A stretch of DNA of 49,451 bases from Lysobacteraceae bacterium (GTDB lineage Bacteria; Pseudomonadota; Gammaproteobacteria; Xanthomonadales; Xanthomonadaceae): NCBI GenBank assembly GCA_031263725.1, contig JAISFF010000012.1, forward strand, positions 1-49,451, in the 5' to 3' direction. A model generated the notes under the pieces. It was not told the origin of the DNA, did not search any database, and saw only the letters and a program-made list of their open reading frames with translations. The position numbers and the translations under genes were made by a program. Positions 19,092-28,865 of this stretch are shown in pieces. Position 1 is the stretch's first letter; each line of letters starts with the position of its first letter.

Positions 19092-19472
19092 TCAGCCGCA
19101 ACGCACCGACAGGACGACGTTGTTGTCTTCGACCTCGATGTTCAGCCGTCCCGAGTTGAACTCCAAGGTCACCGGCTGGCCGGGCTTCAGAACCCGCACT
19201 TGCTTGGAATGGGTATCCACCCGCGCCTGTTCCACCGCATCGGCATCGGCGGGCTTGCCGACCAGCCCCTGCGCCTGGGATGCGTCGCAGGTCGTTTCGG
19301 CGGCGGTGGGCTCGGCCGCGGCGTGATCCGGCGCCAGTTGCGCGGCCGACTCGGCGGCCTGATGGGCTTCGATCACTTCGCGCTCCTGCTCGTCAGGCTG
19401 GGGGCTACCGCAGGCAGTCAGGGTCATCAGGGCAAAAATGGAAAGCGTGCTGCGGATCAGAGGAAAAGACAT
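19092..19472 (-). CDS. I78-family peptidase inhibitor-like lipoprotein
   Basis: The 126-residue product has a lipoprotein signal with lipobox LTAC at C21. An acidic Ala/Glu-rich linker follows, then an Inhibitor_I78 domain (about residues 60-126). The domain keeps the family pattern CDASQAQGLVGKPA, then VRVLKPGQPVT, RLNIEVEDNN and a final VRCG. The two cysteines bracket the domain. I78 proteins inhibit serine peptidases, and their role in bacteria is poorly known. It is likely surface- or periplasm-exposed on a lipid anchor. A divergent paralogue lies 151 bases upstream on the same strand. Confidence 0.83.
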   Translation of the reverse strand: MSFPLIRSTLSIFALMTLTACGSPQPDEQEREVIEAHQAAESAAQLAPDHAAAEPTAAETTCDASQAQGLVGKPADADAVEQARVDTHSKQVRVLKPGQPVTLEFNSGRLNIEVEDNNVVLSVRCG

Positions 19473-19623
19473 GCAGGAAATTCCCGGGAGGTACGAGGAG
19501 AACTAAAGGATCGTCTATCGCTTGTTCGGCGAATGTTAACGGCGATATGCCGCGCCGCAGTGGATCCCGTGCCATCGACGCGGCGCGGGAACCGGAGGGC
19601 CAGGCAGAAGCGGCCGGATGATC

Positions 19624-19938
19624 TTAGCCGCAATAAACCGACGTGATCGCGTTATGGGCACCGGTGACGATGGTCAGGCGGCTGCCGTCGCTGGCATCGG
19701 CGGAAGTTTCCGTTGTGTTCTTGCTCTGCCGCAATACGCGCACGCCCAAGCTGTCGCTGTCCACGCGGGCCCGGTCGACCGTGCTGGCCGTCGCGGCCAG
19801 ACCGACGATGCCGCGCACCATGTCGATCTTGCACTGTCCCGAAATGGTGCCGTCGATCGGCTCGGCCCGGACGATGTCGGGTCCCATGCAGGCGGTCAGG
19901 GAAAGTGCGGCGGCCAGCGGCAGGATGATGCGGAACAT
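19624..19938 (-). CDS. Divergent I78-like lipoprotein
   Basis: The 104-residue product has a lipoprotein signal (lipobox LTAC, C17). The domain shares the spacing of the I78 family: a Cys at the domain start, GIVG in place of GLVG, VDRARVDSDSLGVRVL, a RLTI strand and a terminal VYCG. It lacks the usual PGQxVT segment, which is replaced by a Ser/Thr-rich stretch. AGGAG stands six bases before the ATG. It lies upstream of the canonical I78 gene and may be co-transcribed with it. It may have lost or changed inhibitory specificity. Confidence 0.72.
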   Translation of the reverse strand: MFRIILPLAAALSLTACMGPDIVRAEPIDGTISGQCKIDMVRGIVGLAATASTVDRARVDSDSLGVRVLRQSKNTTETSADASDGSRLTIVTGAHNAITSVYCG

Positions 19939-20142
19939 GGGGGACTCCTGAAGATGGATGCTCCCGGGCGGAGGCATCGATATGAATTTGGACCCATTCT
20001 CCACGATTCCGGATGAATCGAGTAACCCGCCCCGGAAGCGCGGGGCCGCTGCGCGAAGCGTACGCAGGCCCGGAGTCGTCGTCTGCAACTGCAACAACGG
20101 ACTACGCCCAGTGATCTTCAGGATCGAACGCATACCAAGAGA

Positions 20143-20433
20143 AAGCGGAAATCGAATACGGTGTCGGGATGATCTATCTCAAGCTCAGACAAGCGGGGTG
20201 GCGGGTGAACCACAAGCGGGTCGAACGGCTGTATCGGCAGGCTCGGTTGCAAGTGCGTCGTCGGTAAACGCAAGCAGGTGCCAGCGGCCCAGCGGTAGCC
20301 CTTGTTCCGACTCGCGGCGGCCAATCAGGTGGGGTCGATGGACTTCGTGTTCGATCGTACGGCCGAAGGCGGGGTCATCAAATGCCTGACCATCGTCGAT
20401 GATGCGACCCATGAGGCGGTGGCCATCGTGGCC
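20143..20433 (+). mobile_element. IS3-family transposase remnant, frameshifted
   Basis: Two frames together encode the central part of an IS3-family orfB. The first frame runs through EYGVGMIYLKLRQAGW and VNHKRVERLYRQARL. After a shift near 20267 comes KRKQVPAAQR, an in-frame TAG, then SMDFVFDRTAEGG and KCLTIVDDATHEAVAIV. The catalytic Asp motif (SMDFV) is visible, but a frameshift and a stop codon make it non-functional. Similarity ends at about 20430, exactly where the opposite-strand glycosyltransferase fragment begins, so this marks a recombination or insertion junction. Confidence 0.85.
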
Positions 20434-20631
20434 GGTATCCCCGTTGCGCATTGGATCGCCCCAGTTGCCGCTATCCAGCATCGTCAGGGCGACATTGGTG
20501 TATCGTCCTTCGTCCGGATCCCAGATGCCGCGAGATCCGAGAACGCCGAGGCTCGGGATCGGCCCGAAAAGAATCACGATTGCCGTTTGCGGGACGACGT
20601 CAGTCCATATGCGCAGGTGTTCCATCTTCAT
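20428..20631 (-). pseudogene. Family-39 glycosyltransferase (ArnT-like), N-terminal fragment
   Basis: About 68 codons on the minus strand read MKMEHLRIWTDVVP, then a hydrophobic segment, then RGIWDPDEGRYTNVALTML and DSGNWGDPMRN. The W-D-x-DE-x-R-Y pattern is the first periplasmic loop of GT39/ArnT-like membrane glycosyltransferases, which transfer sugars from polyprenyl carriers to lipid A or proteins. The frame then runs into the IS3 remnant, so about 500 residues are missing. It starts 21 bases after the histidine kinase stop codon and was probably the third gene of that operon. Confidence 0.75.
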
Positions 20632-20651
20632 CGGGTTGCCTGTGAAAGCGA

Positions 20652-21929
20652 CTACTTCCGATCCGACAGCCCCAGGCGGCTCAGCGTGCCCTTGCCAGGT
20701 GTCGACGTGATGGACAACGTCCAGCCCAGGTGTTCGCACAACCGCCCCAACAGTTCCAAACCAATGCCGCCGCCCTCGCGACCGCCGCCGCGCGCGATCT
20801 GTGCATAGATGCGGCTGATCTCCTCCGATGTCATCCCGTGGCCGGGATCCTCGATGGTCACCGTCGCGCCGGCATCCAGTCGGATGCGGACCTCGCCTTG
20901 ATCGCTGTTCTCGATCGCGTTGCGCAGCAGATTGCCGATGGCAACCTGCACGATGTGCAGAGGCGCCTCCACCGCGCACGGTGCCAAGCCGTCGACGACG
21001 ATGGTCAGCGCCTTGTCCTGCATTAGGTGACGATGGTCTCCGATGATCTCAAGCAACAACTCATGCAGCAGCACCGTATCGTTGTTGCGCGCAAGCCGCG
21101 CCGGATCCTTGGCCAGCGTGAGGAGCAGCGTAATGAGCTGCTCGACGCTACGTGCCGTCCGGAGGATTCGCTGTACCTGATGACGGGCGGCGGGCGGCAA
21201 TCCGGGTTGTTCCAGCGCCAGTTCGCTGGCGCCGGCGATGACCGCGATGGGCGTGCGCAACTCATGACTGGCGGTGTCGTTGAAGACGCGCTCGCGTTCG
21301 ACGAATTCCTCCTGCCGTTGCAGGTAATCGTTCAGCGCGCTCGCGATGACATGCAATTCGGAACTGGCCTTATCACCTGCAGTGATACGCTGACCAGCAC
21401 GATCGGGTGCCAGGGCACCGATATCTTGGGCCAAGTTAGATAGCGGTCGCAACGATCGCCGCAGGCCCCATGCGATCAGGGCGCCCATGCCCATCACCAA
21501 GGCCAGTGCGAGCCCGAGCACGAATAGGGTCAGCGTGGCCTCCCGCGCTTCCAGTTCGGTGATGTCCAACACCATCGCGTATTCCACGCCTTCCCAATGC
21601 CGAATCAGTACGACGGTTTCGCGGTCCCCCAGCCAGAAGCTGTCATGGACGCCTTCCGTGAGACCGGACAGGGGCGGCGGCGGCTTCCGCCCCGGCACGC
21701 TGTAGAGTTGCAGGGCATCAGTGTCGTACCAGTTGTAGGTGGGGTCTTCCGCTTTGCGTTCCAAATAGTGTTCCAGTTCCCTGGTCAACAGGGATTCCCA
21801 CACCAGATTCTCGGCGAACTCGTTGACGAGAAAGCCGTGCAGCGCGATTGCACCGGTCAGCAGCACCGCGTAGCCGCCCAGCCAGTACATCAATTCCGCG
21901 TGCAGGCTACGGGGTGTCTTCATGCGCAT
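20652..21929 (-). CDS. Two-component sensor histidine kinase
   Basis: The 425-residue inner-membrane kinase has two transmembrane segments (about residues 14-36 and 134-155) around a 95-residue periplasmic sensor. A HAMP-like region follows, then a HisKA domain with ASHELRTPIAV (phosphoacceptor H222). The HATPase domain has the N-box NLLRNAIENS, the G1-box DPGHGM and GGGIGLELL. The periplasmic segment has an unusual Pro run (KPPPPL). Its start overlaps the end of the response regulator gene by 23 bases, so the pair is translationally coupled. The context of lipid A-modifying genes suggests it senses envelope damage or cationic peptides, in the manner of PmrB/ColS; that role is inferred. Confidence 0.9.
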   Translation of the reverse strand: MRMKTPRSLHAELMYWLGGYAVLLTGAIALHGFLVNEFAENLVWESLLTRELEHYLERKAEDPTYNWYDTDALQLYSVPGRKPPPPLSGLTEGVHDSFWLGDRETVVLIRHWEGVEYAMVLDITELEAREATLTLFVLGLALALVMGMGALIAWGLRRSLRPLSNLAQDIGALAPDRAGQRITAGDKASSELHVIASALNDYLQRQEEFVERERVFNDTASHELRTPIAVIAGASELALEQPGLPPAARHQVQRILRTARSVEQLITLLLTLAKDPARLARNNDTVLLHELLLEIIGDHRHLMQDKALTIVVDGLAPCAVEAPLHIVQVAIGNLLRNAIENSDQGEVRIRLDAGATVTIEDPGHGMTSEEISRIYAQIARGGGREGGGIGLELLGRLCEHLGWTLSITSTPGKGTLSRLGLSDRK

Positions 21930-22611
21930 CTACCCCATACGGCACCGCCAGCCGGTAACCGGTGCGCGGCAAGGTCTGGATCAGCTTGACCGGGAACGGA
22001 CCATCGACGCTGCGGCGCAATTCGTAGATGTGGGAACGCAGCATGTCCCCATCTGGCGGATCGTCGCCCCACAGCGCATGTTCCAACTGCTGACGGGTGA
22101 CCGCCGCCGGACTCGCCTGCATCAACGTCTCCAGCAGCTTGCGGCAGGCGGGATAAAGATGGAGCGGTTTGCCTGCGCGCGTGACTTCCAGCGAAGCCAG
22201 GTCGAGCTTGAGATCGTGGACCTCAAGCACCTTGCGCCGCTGGCGACCGTGCGTGCGCGCCATCAGCGCTTCCAGGCGCACTTCCAACTCTGGCAGCGCG
22301 AACGGCTTGGTCAGGTAATCGTCGGCACCGGCGCGAAAGCCGGTGATCTTGTCTGGCAGTTCGTCCCTTGCGGTCAGCATGATGACCGGCACGATCGAGT
22401 TGTGCTCCTCTCGCAGCCGGTGCAGGACTTCGGGACCTTCCAGACGCGGCAGCATCCAGTCCAGCACGATCGCATCGTACGGCTGGATAGTGGCCAGATG
22501 CAGCCCCGTGATGCCATCTGGCGCAGCGTCCACCGTGTAGCCGCGCACCTCGAAGTAATCGAACAGGTTAGCCATCAGGTTCCGGTTGTCTTCAATGACC
22601 AGCAATCGCAT
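21907..22611 (-). CDS. OmpR/PhoB-family response regulator
   Basis: The 234-residue regulator has an N-terminal receiver domain with phospho-site D51 in IVLDWMLPRLEG and the conserved YLTKPF. The C-terminal winged-helix DNA-binding domain ends in LIQTLPRTGYRLAV, the typical OmpR-family signature. The open frame extends 32 codons upstream, but MRLLVIEDN at 22611 is the natural start. OmpR-family regulators bind direct repeats at 11-bp spacing. Matching repeats stand in front of the pap2-eptA gene (23146-23178), and half-sites lie upstream of this gene itself. Confidence 0.92.
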   Translation of the reverse strand: MRLLVIEDNRNLMANLFDYFEVRGYTVDAAPDGITGLHLATIQPYDAIVLDWMLPRLEGPEVLHRLREEHNSIVPVIMLTARDELPDKITGFRAGADDYLTKPFALPELEVRLEALMARTHGRQRRKVLEVHDLKLDLASLEVTRAGKPLHLYPACRKLLETLMQASPAAVTRQQLEHALWGDDPPDGDMLRSHIYELRRSVDGPFPVKLIQTLPRTGYRLAVPYGVDAHEDTP

Positions 22612-22673
22612 CGGGAGATGCTCGCAGGAGGCGTGCACGGGCGCACAGCATGGCAGATCGGGCGGCGGAATGT

Positions 22674-22736
22674 CGTCGGAGCCTCCGACGGTTCTCCTGC
22701 GTCGCATGATCCACCCTCCCGCGCCTCGCGTCGGAA
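22674..22736. promoter_or_regulatory. YTCCGAC half-sites in the divergent regulator / glycosyltransferase intergenic region
   Basis: A perfect inverted repeat CGTCGGAG-C-CTCCGACG lies at 22674-22690, and GTCGGAA lies at 22730-22736. Both contain the YTCCGAC core (or its complement) seen three times in front of pap2-eptA. The two GTCGGR sites start 55 bases apart, five helical turns of 11 bp. I infer autoregulation and control of the divergent gene by the response regulator. Confidence 0.5.
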
Positions 22737-22751
22737 CCGGTCGACTGCCCT

Positions 22752-23090
22752 ATGCCCTCTCCCCCTTTCCGTTTGGTCTCCCGCTGGCAGATGCCAGTGC
22801 TACTGATCCTGGTCGTGCTGTCGCTGCTGGCCGAATTGGGCATGCGCAAACCGATCCCTGCGGACGAACCGCGCTTCGTGCCGTCGGCATGGGCGATGGT
22901 GGAGTCGGGAGAGTGGCTGCTCCCCTGCCGGGGCACCGAGCTGTACGCCGAGAAACTGCCGGTGTTCTTGTGGGCGCAGACGGCCAGCTGCCTGCTGGTA
23001 CGCGACTGGCAGGTAGCGTTCCTGCTGCCATCGCCGCTGGCGGTACTGCTGACGTTGTGGCTGAGCGATGACCCTATCGATCCAGACTGA
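22752..23090 (+). pseudogene. Second family-39 glycosyltransferase (ArnT-like), N-terminal fragment
   Basis: The 112-codon frame begins with a membrane segment, then RKPIPADEPRFVPSAWAMVE, SGEWLLPCRGTELYAEK and PVFLWAQTA, the conserved first loop of ArnT/GT39 enzymes (the family usually has about 500-600 residues). After LLPSPLAVLLTLWL the sequence loses similarity, ending DDPIDPD at a stop. The gene is therefore truncated by deletion. It differs clearly from the GT39 fragment at 20428-20631, so two different glycosyltransferases have been lost here. It is divergent from the response regulator. Confidence 0.78.
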
Positions 23091-23145
23091 ATGCACGGCA
23101 ACTCCACGCAGTCGATCGGATTTTTCACCACACGGATTAACCTCG

Positions 23146-23178
23146 TTCCGACATCGCTCCGACCGCTTTCCGACAGGG
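23146..23178 (+). promoter_or_regulatory. Three 11-bp direct repeats (YTCCGAC) upstream of pap2-eptA
   Basis: Three contiguous 11-mers, TTCCGACATCG, CTCCGACCGCT and TTCCGACAGGG, fill 23146-23178 with no gap. The repeat length equals one helical turn, the spacing used by PhoB/OmpR/PmrA-type regulators. A possible -10 element, TAATGA, starts at 23182, so the repeats occupy the -35 region as expected for an activator-dependent promoter. The start codon is at 23222. The adjacent response regulator is the obvious candidate binder. Confidence 0.65.
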
Positions 23179-23221
23179 ACGTAATGAGAATGCGCGCACC
23201 GTTTTTGCGCCTTCGCTCCAC

Positions 23222-25639
23222 ATGTCCGCTTCTGCGATCACTCTTCCATCTCCCGCAGGCTTCCGCCTCAACGCCCTCGACATCGTACTGCTGCGTTGGT
23301 CGATCCCTGCATTGGGGTTGGCATGGCTGGGCGCGCAGATGCTGGATATGCCATTGGCTCGTCTGGCGTTCGAATGGGAAGGCGGCCATTGGACACTGAA
23401 ACAGTACGCCCTGCTCGAAGGTGTCATTCACCGGGGTGGACGGCTGTTGAGCCTGCTGTCCTGGCTTTCGTTGCTCAGTGCCACGGTGCTGTTCTGGCGG
23501 CGCGATATCGCGAAAGCATGGACCCGTCCCGCAGTACCCCTGCTGCTTTCCGTGCTGGCTTCCACGCTGCTGGTGGCGTGGCTGAAATCGGTCACGCGAA
23601 TGGACTGTCCTTGGGACTTGACTCTCTATGGTGGCGAGCGGCCTTTCGTCGGGCTGTTCGCCGTGCGACCAGAATCGCCGGGCCATCCGGCATGCTTTCC
23701 CGCCGCACACGCAGCCACTGGATATGCGTGGGTGGCGCTTTACTTCTTCTTCATGGCAGTTCGACCGCAGTGGCGCTGGGCAGGCTTGGGGATCGGCCTG
23801 TTGGCCGGGATTGTATTCGGCGTTGCGCAGCAGTTGCGCGGCGCGCACTTCCTTTCGCATGACATCGCTAGTCTGACCATTTGTTGGGCGGTGGCCTGCA
23901 CAGTTTCACGGCGTTTCGCAACGGCAATAGCGTGCGGCAATCGTGGGCGCGGCATGAACGCATCGACGATTGCGGATCGCCCTTCCCCATGGAAGGAGCA
24001 CGTCGCGGCATTCGCAACATGGCGGCCCCGCTTGAGTGCCGAGATGCTGATCCTGGTCAGCTCACTCTACTTCGTTCTGTTCAGCAATGCGGTCTTCTGG
24101 AAGGCGGCCGTGCCGATACCGACAGACTGGACATGGACGCTGTCCATGTTCCTGCTGGTGACCGCGATCCAAGGGATCTGGTTATCCATGCTGGTGTGGC
24201 AACGCACGGCACGCATCGTGCTGACGACGCTGATCCTGGCCTCTGCGCTGGCCAACCATTACATGGCGGCTTACGGTATCTATATCAATGCGGATATGAT
24301 CCGCAACGTGCTGAACACGGACTGGCACGAGGCTACCGATCTTGTCGGTGTGGATGTGCTGCGGCCCATATTGCTGACGCTGCCGGCTATCGTCGTGCTG
24401 TGGCGGGTCAGCCTGCGGCACCTTCCGTGGCGACGAGCGCTGCTGGCGCGCTTGGTATTCGTGCTGGCGATGGTGCTGATTGGCATCGTCGGTGCATTCC
24501 CCTCGCTGCAACCGCTGACTTCGTTTCTACGCAACCAACGTGAAGTGCGCTACCTGGTTACACCCACTAACATGCTGGTGTCTCTCGCAAAAGTAGTCAG
24601 CGAGGAGCCGCCTGGCCGGACGCGCGTCCAACTCCCGATCGGTGAGGATGCCATGCAGTCGCCACCAGCCACCATGCGCAAGCCGCGTTTGCTGGTACTA
24701 GTGGTGGGCGAAACGGCCCGTGCGGCCCACTGGGGCCTCAATGGCTATGCCCGCCAAACCACGCCAGAACTGGCGCGTCGCAACGTCCTCAACTTCCCCC
24801 ATGTTACCGCCTGTGGCAGCAGCACCGAGGTCTCGTTGCCATGCATGTTCTCGCCCTACGGCCGCGAGAACTACAACGAGAAGGCGATCCGAGGACACGA
24901 ATCGTTGATGCACGTACTGCAGCGGGCAGGCATTTCCACGCTGTGGCGCGACAACCAGTCCGGGTGCAAGGGTGTATGCACCGGTTTGCGGACGGAGGAC
25001 ATGCAGGCAAGCAGCGACCCGGAATTGTGCCTGGGTAAACGATGCTACGACGGCATCCTGTTGGAAGGTCTGGACGAAGCTGTGGAGCCCCATGGCGGCG
25101 ACCGGGTCATCGTGCTGCACATGCTTGGCAACCACGGCCCGAACTACTTCGAGCGTTATCCGCCAGCCTTCCGCCGCTACACGCCCGTATGCGAGACCTC
25201 CGACCTGGGCCGCTGCAGCCGTGGGCAGATCATCAACGCCTACGACAATGCGCTGCTCTACACTGATCACGTTCTGGCCGGAGCCATCGACCGGTTGGAG
25301 ACGCTATCCGGCTACGACACCGCCCTGCTTTACGTCTCCGATCACGGCGAATCGCTGGGGGAGAAGGGTCTGTACCTGCACGGCATGCCCTATGCCATCG
25401 CGCCAGAGGAACAGTTGCAGGTGCCGATGGTCGCCTGGTTCTCCGATGGTTGGCGCCGTTCGACAGGGCTCGACGCCGCCTGCCTGCGGCGGCAAAGCAT
25501 GGCCGTGTACAGTCATGACAACCTGTTCCATACCCTGCTGGGGCTGACCGATGTCAAAACCGCGCTCTATCGCCCCGACGACGACGTTTTTCTGACCTGT
25601 CGGGCCGGAGACTCGGCGGCATCGCGAGATGCACCATGA
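23222..25639 (+). CDS. Fused PAP2 lipid phosphatase / EptA-type phosphoethanolamine transferase
   Basis: This 805-residue membrane protein joins two enzymes. Residues about 1-235 are a PAP2-superfamily phosphatase with K122, a CFPAAH motif (H163) and RGAHFLSHD (R206, H209, H213, D214). Residues about 250-805 are an EptA/MCR-type transferase: a membrane domain (about 275-460) and a periplasmic sulfatase-fold domain. The latter keeps VVGET (E497), the nucleophile T535 in CGSSTEVSLPCMFS, H638 in GNHGP, and D707-H708 in VSDHGESLGE. The enzyme would move phosphoethanolamine from phosphatidylethanolamine to lipid A. An internal ATG at codon 245 (23954) is where a stand-alone EptA could begin. The stop overlaps the next ATG (ATGA). 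The fusion implies dephosphorylation and phosphoethanolamine addition by one polypeptide, as Helicobacter LpxE and EptA do in sequence; this is inference. Confidence 0.9.
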   Translation: MSASAITLPSPAGFRLNALDIVLLRWSIPALGLAWLGAQMLDMPLARLAFEWEGGHWTLKQYALLEGVIHRGGRLLSLLSWLSLLSATVLFWRRDIAKAWTRPAVPLLLSVLASTLLVAWLKSVTRMDCPWDLTLYGGERPFVGLFAVRPESPGHPACFPAAHAATGYAWVALYFFFMAVRPQWRWAGLGIGLLAGIVFGVAQQLRGAHFLSHDIASLTICWAVACTVSRRFATAIACGNRGRGMNASTIADRPSPWKEHVAAFATWRPRLSAEMLILVSSLYFVLFSNAVFWKAAVPIPTDWTWTLSMFLLVTAIQGIWLSMLVWQRTARIVLTTLILASALANHYMAAYGIYINADMIRNVLNTDWHEATDLVGVDVLRPILLTLPAIVVLWRVSLRHLPWRRALLARLVFVLAMVLIGIVGAFPSLQPLTSFLRNQREVRYLVTPTNMLVSLAKVVSEEPPGRTRVQLPIGEDAMQSPPATMRKPRLLVLVVGETARAAHWGLNGYARQTTPELARRNVLNFPHVTACGSSTEVSLPCMFSPYGRENYNEKAIRGHESLMHVLQRAGISTLWRDNQSGCKGVCTGLRTEDMQASSDPELCLGKRCYDGILLEGLDEAVEPHGGDRVIVLHMLGNHGPNYFERYPPAFRRYTPVCETSDLGRCSRGQIINAYDNALLYTDHVLAGAIDRLETLSGYDTALLYVSDHGESLGEKGLYLHGMPYAIAPEEQLQVPMVAWFSDGWRRSTGLDAACLRRQSMAVYSHDNLFHTLLGLTDVKTALYRPDDDVFLTCRAGDSAASRDAP

Positions 25640-25845
25640 CCTCGCCGCCCGTCGTCATTCCGCTCTTCAACGAGCGAGGCAACATCGCTCCTCCGGTTCG
25701 TGAAGTCGTGCATCACCTGCGCGGTCGCGTCGCGTTCGACATCCTCTGCGTGGATGACCCGTTCGAGGACGACACGCGCAGCGTACTAGCCACCCTGGAA
25801 AGCCGAAGTTCCCGAACTTCGTGTGCTCGTACACCCGTGTCATTG
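25636..25845 (+). pseudogene. Family-2 glycosyltransferase, N-terminal fragment
   Basis: The ATG overlaps the pap2-eptA stop. The frame encodes VVIPLFNERGNIAPPVREVV, then FDILCVDDPFEDDTRSVLATLE, the nucleotide-sugar-binding start of GT2 polyprenyl-phosphate glycosyltransferases (ArnC/GtrB/DPM1-like). Near 25800 the reading frame shifts; in the new frame EVPELRVLVH and CHCGQS continue the family pattern. Similarity ends at about 25845, and the rest of the gene is gone. It was probably the donor-making partner of the lost GT39 enzymes. Confidence 0.8.
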
Positions 25846-26108
25846 CGGGCAGAGTTCCACAACCCCTGCCGCCCGTCCAGCGGCACTGGCTGCATCAGCG
25901 ACGCGTCCAGCGTGGTCAACGCATAGCGATAGGTCGGATAATCCGAAAGCGTGCCCGACGCATCGTCATCACCGCCCAGCCACGGCACCCCGCGCCGGTG
26001 CGCCAGACGCAGATCGATCTGCGCCGGTCCCCCATACTGCCGGTGCAGCAATGCCAGCTCCACCGACGTGGCGTGGCGGCGCCGGTTCCCGCGGATGCCG
26101 GCGAATGT
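25845..26108 (-). pseudogene. ShlB/FhaC-like outer-membrane barrel fragment
   Basis: A minus-strand frame encodes SVELALLHRQYGGPAQIDLRL, then AHRRGVPWLGGDDDASG, then YRYALTTLDASLMQPVPL. The alternating pattern and phrasing resemble the barrel of two-partner-secretion transporters (ShlB/FhaC/HecB type). Neither start nor end of a full gene is present. It fills exactly the gap between the broken GT2 gene and priA. Family assignment is by resemblance only. Confidence 0.5.
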
Positions 26109-26113
26109 TTGCC

Positions 26114-28330
<2,217 letters not shown>

Positions 28331-28865
28331 TGCCGACCAGTTTAGAGGTTGGTGCCGGTCTTGTAAGGCGACCTGTTCTGTCGCCACCGCCGTGAGACGA
28401 ACCCGGGCGGAAAGCGCATGTCGGTCGGCGCATGGAAGAAGAGTCGGAAAATGCCTCCGAATGATGCCGGGTTGTGTGACATCTTTGTGTCGGATTCGAT
28501 AAAACGAGTGTAAGCCGATGTTGTGGTTGGACATCTCGGTTTATCCACAGCGGATGTGGATAAGCCTGTGCAGTGTTGCATTGATCCACGCGCGGTTGTC
28601 GTCATCACGACCCGAAATCCTGGTTTGGACAAAAAAACACCAATAAGGAAAATTTCAAATAAATCATGGCGTTATCTGTGGAACACGGTTTTGCCCCAAG
28701 GGCGAGAATGAACGAGCTCCGCGCCGGGAGCCGGGAAAACGACGTTGTGTACAACCTGAAAACGGCATGGTCCTTGCGGGGCCTGGCTGGAACGGATTTT
28801 GCGGAGTTGTCAAGCGAATCGCGCATGGTGCAATCGAATTGCATTGCCCCGAAAATACCCGACCG
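28331..28865. other. Divergent intergenic region of priA with A/T-rich tract
   Basis: About 535 bases have no supported gene. Besides the DnaA boxes, there is a markedly A/T-rich stretch at about 28621-28668 with an A7 run and AAATTTCAAATAAATC, unusual for this GC-rich sequence. It should hold the divergent promoters of priA and the gene at 28866. Confidence 0.5.
28541..28563. promoter_or_regulatory. Pair of perfect inverted DnaA boxes
   Basis: TTATCCACA at 28541-28549 and TGTGGATAA at 28555-28563 are perfect DnaA boxes in opposite orientation, separated by GCGGA. A weaker box, TGTGTACAA, lies at 28746-28754. The pair sits 211 bases upstream of the priA start and 300 bases before the next plus-strand gene. 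Confidence 0.7.

Noticed and set aside
20029-20046. Perfect hairpin GCCCCG / CGGGGC before the IS remnant
   Set aside because: It has no T tract and no gene ends close by; short GC palindromes are frequent in this sequence.
28331-28865. Calling this region the chromosomal origin
   Set aside because: dnaA, dnaN and rpmH are absent, and only two perfect DnaA boxes are present. It is reported as a regulatory or titration candidate instead.
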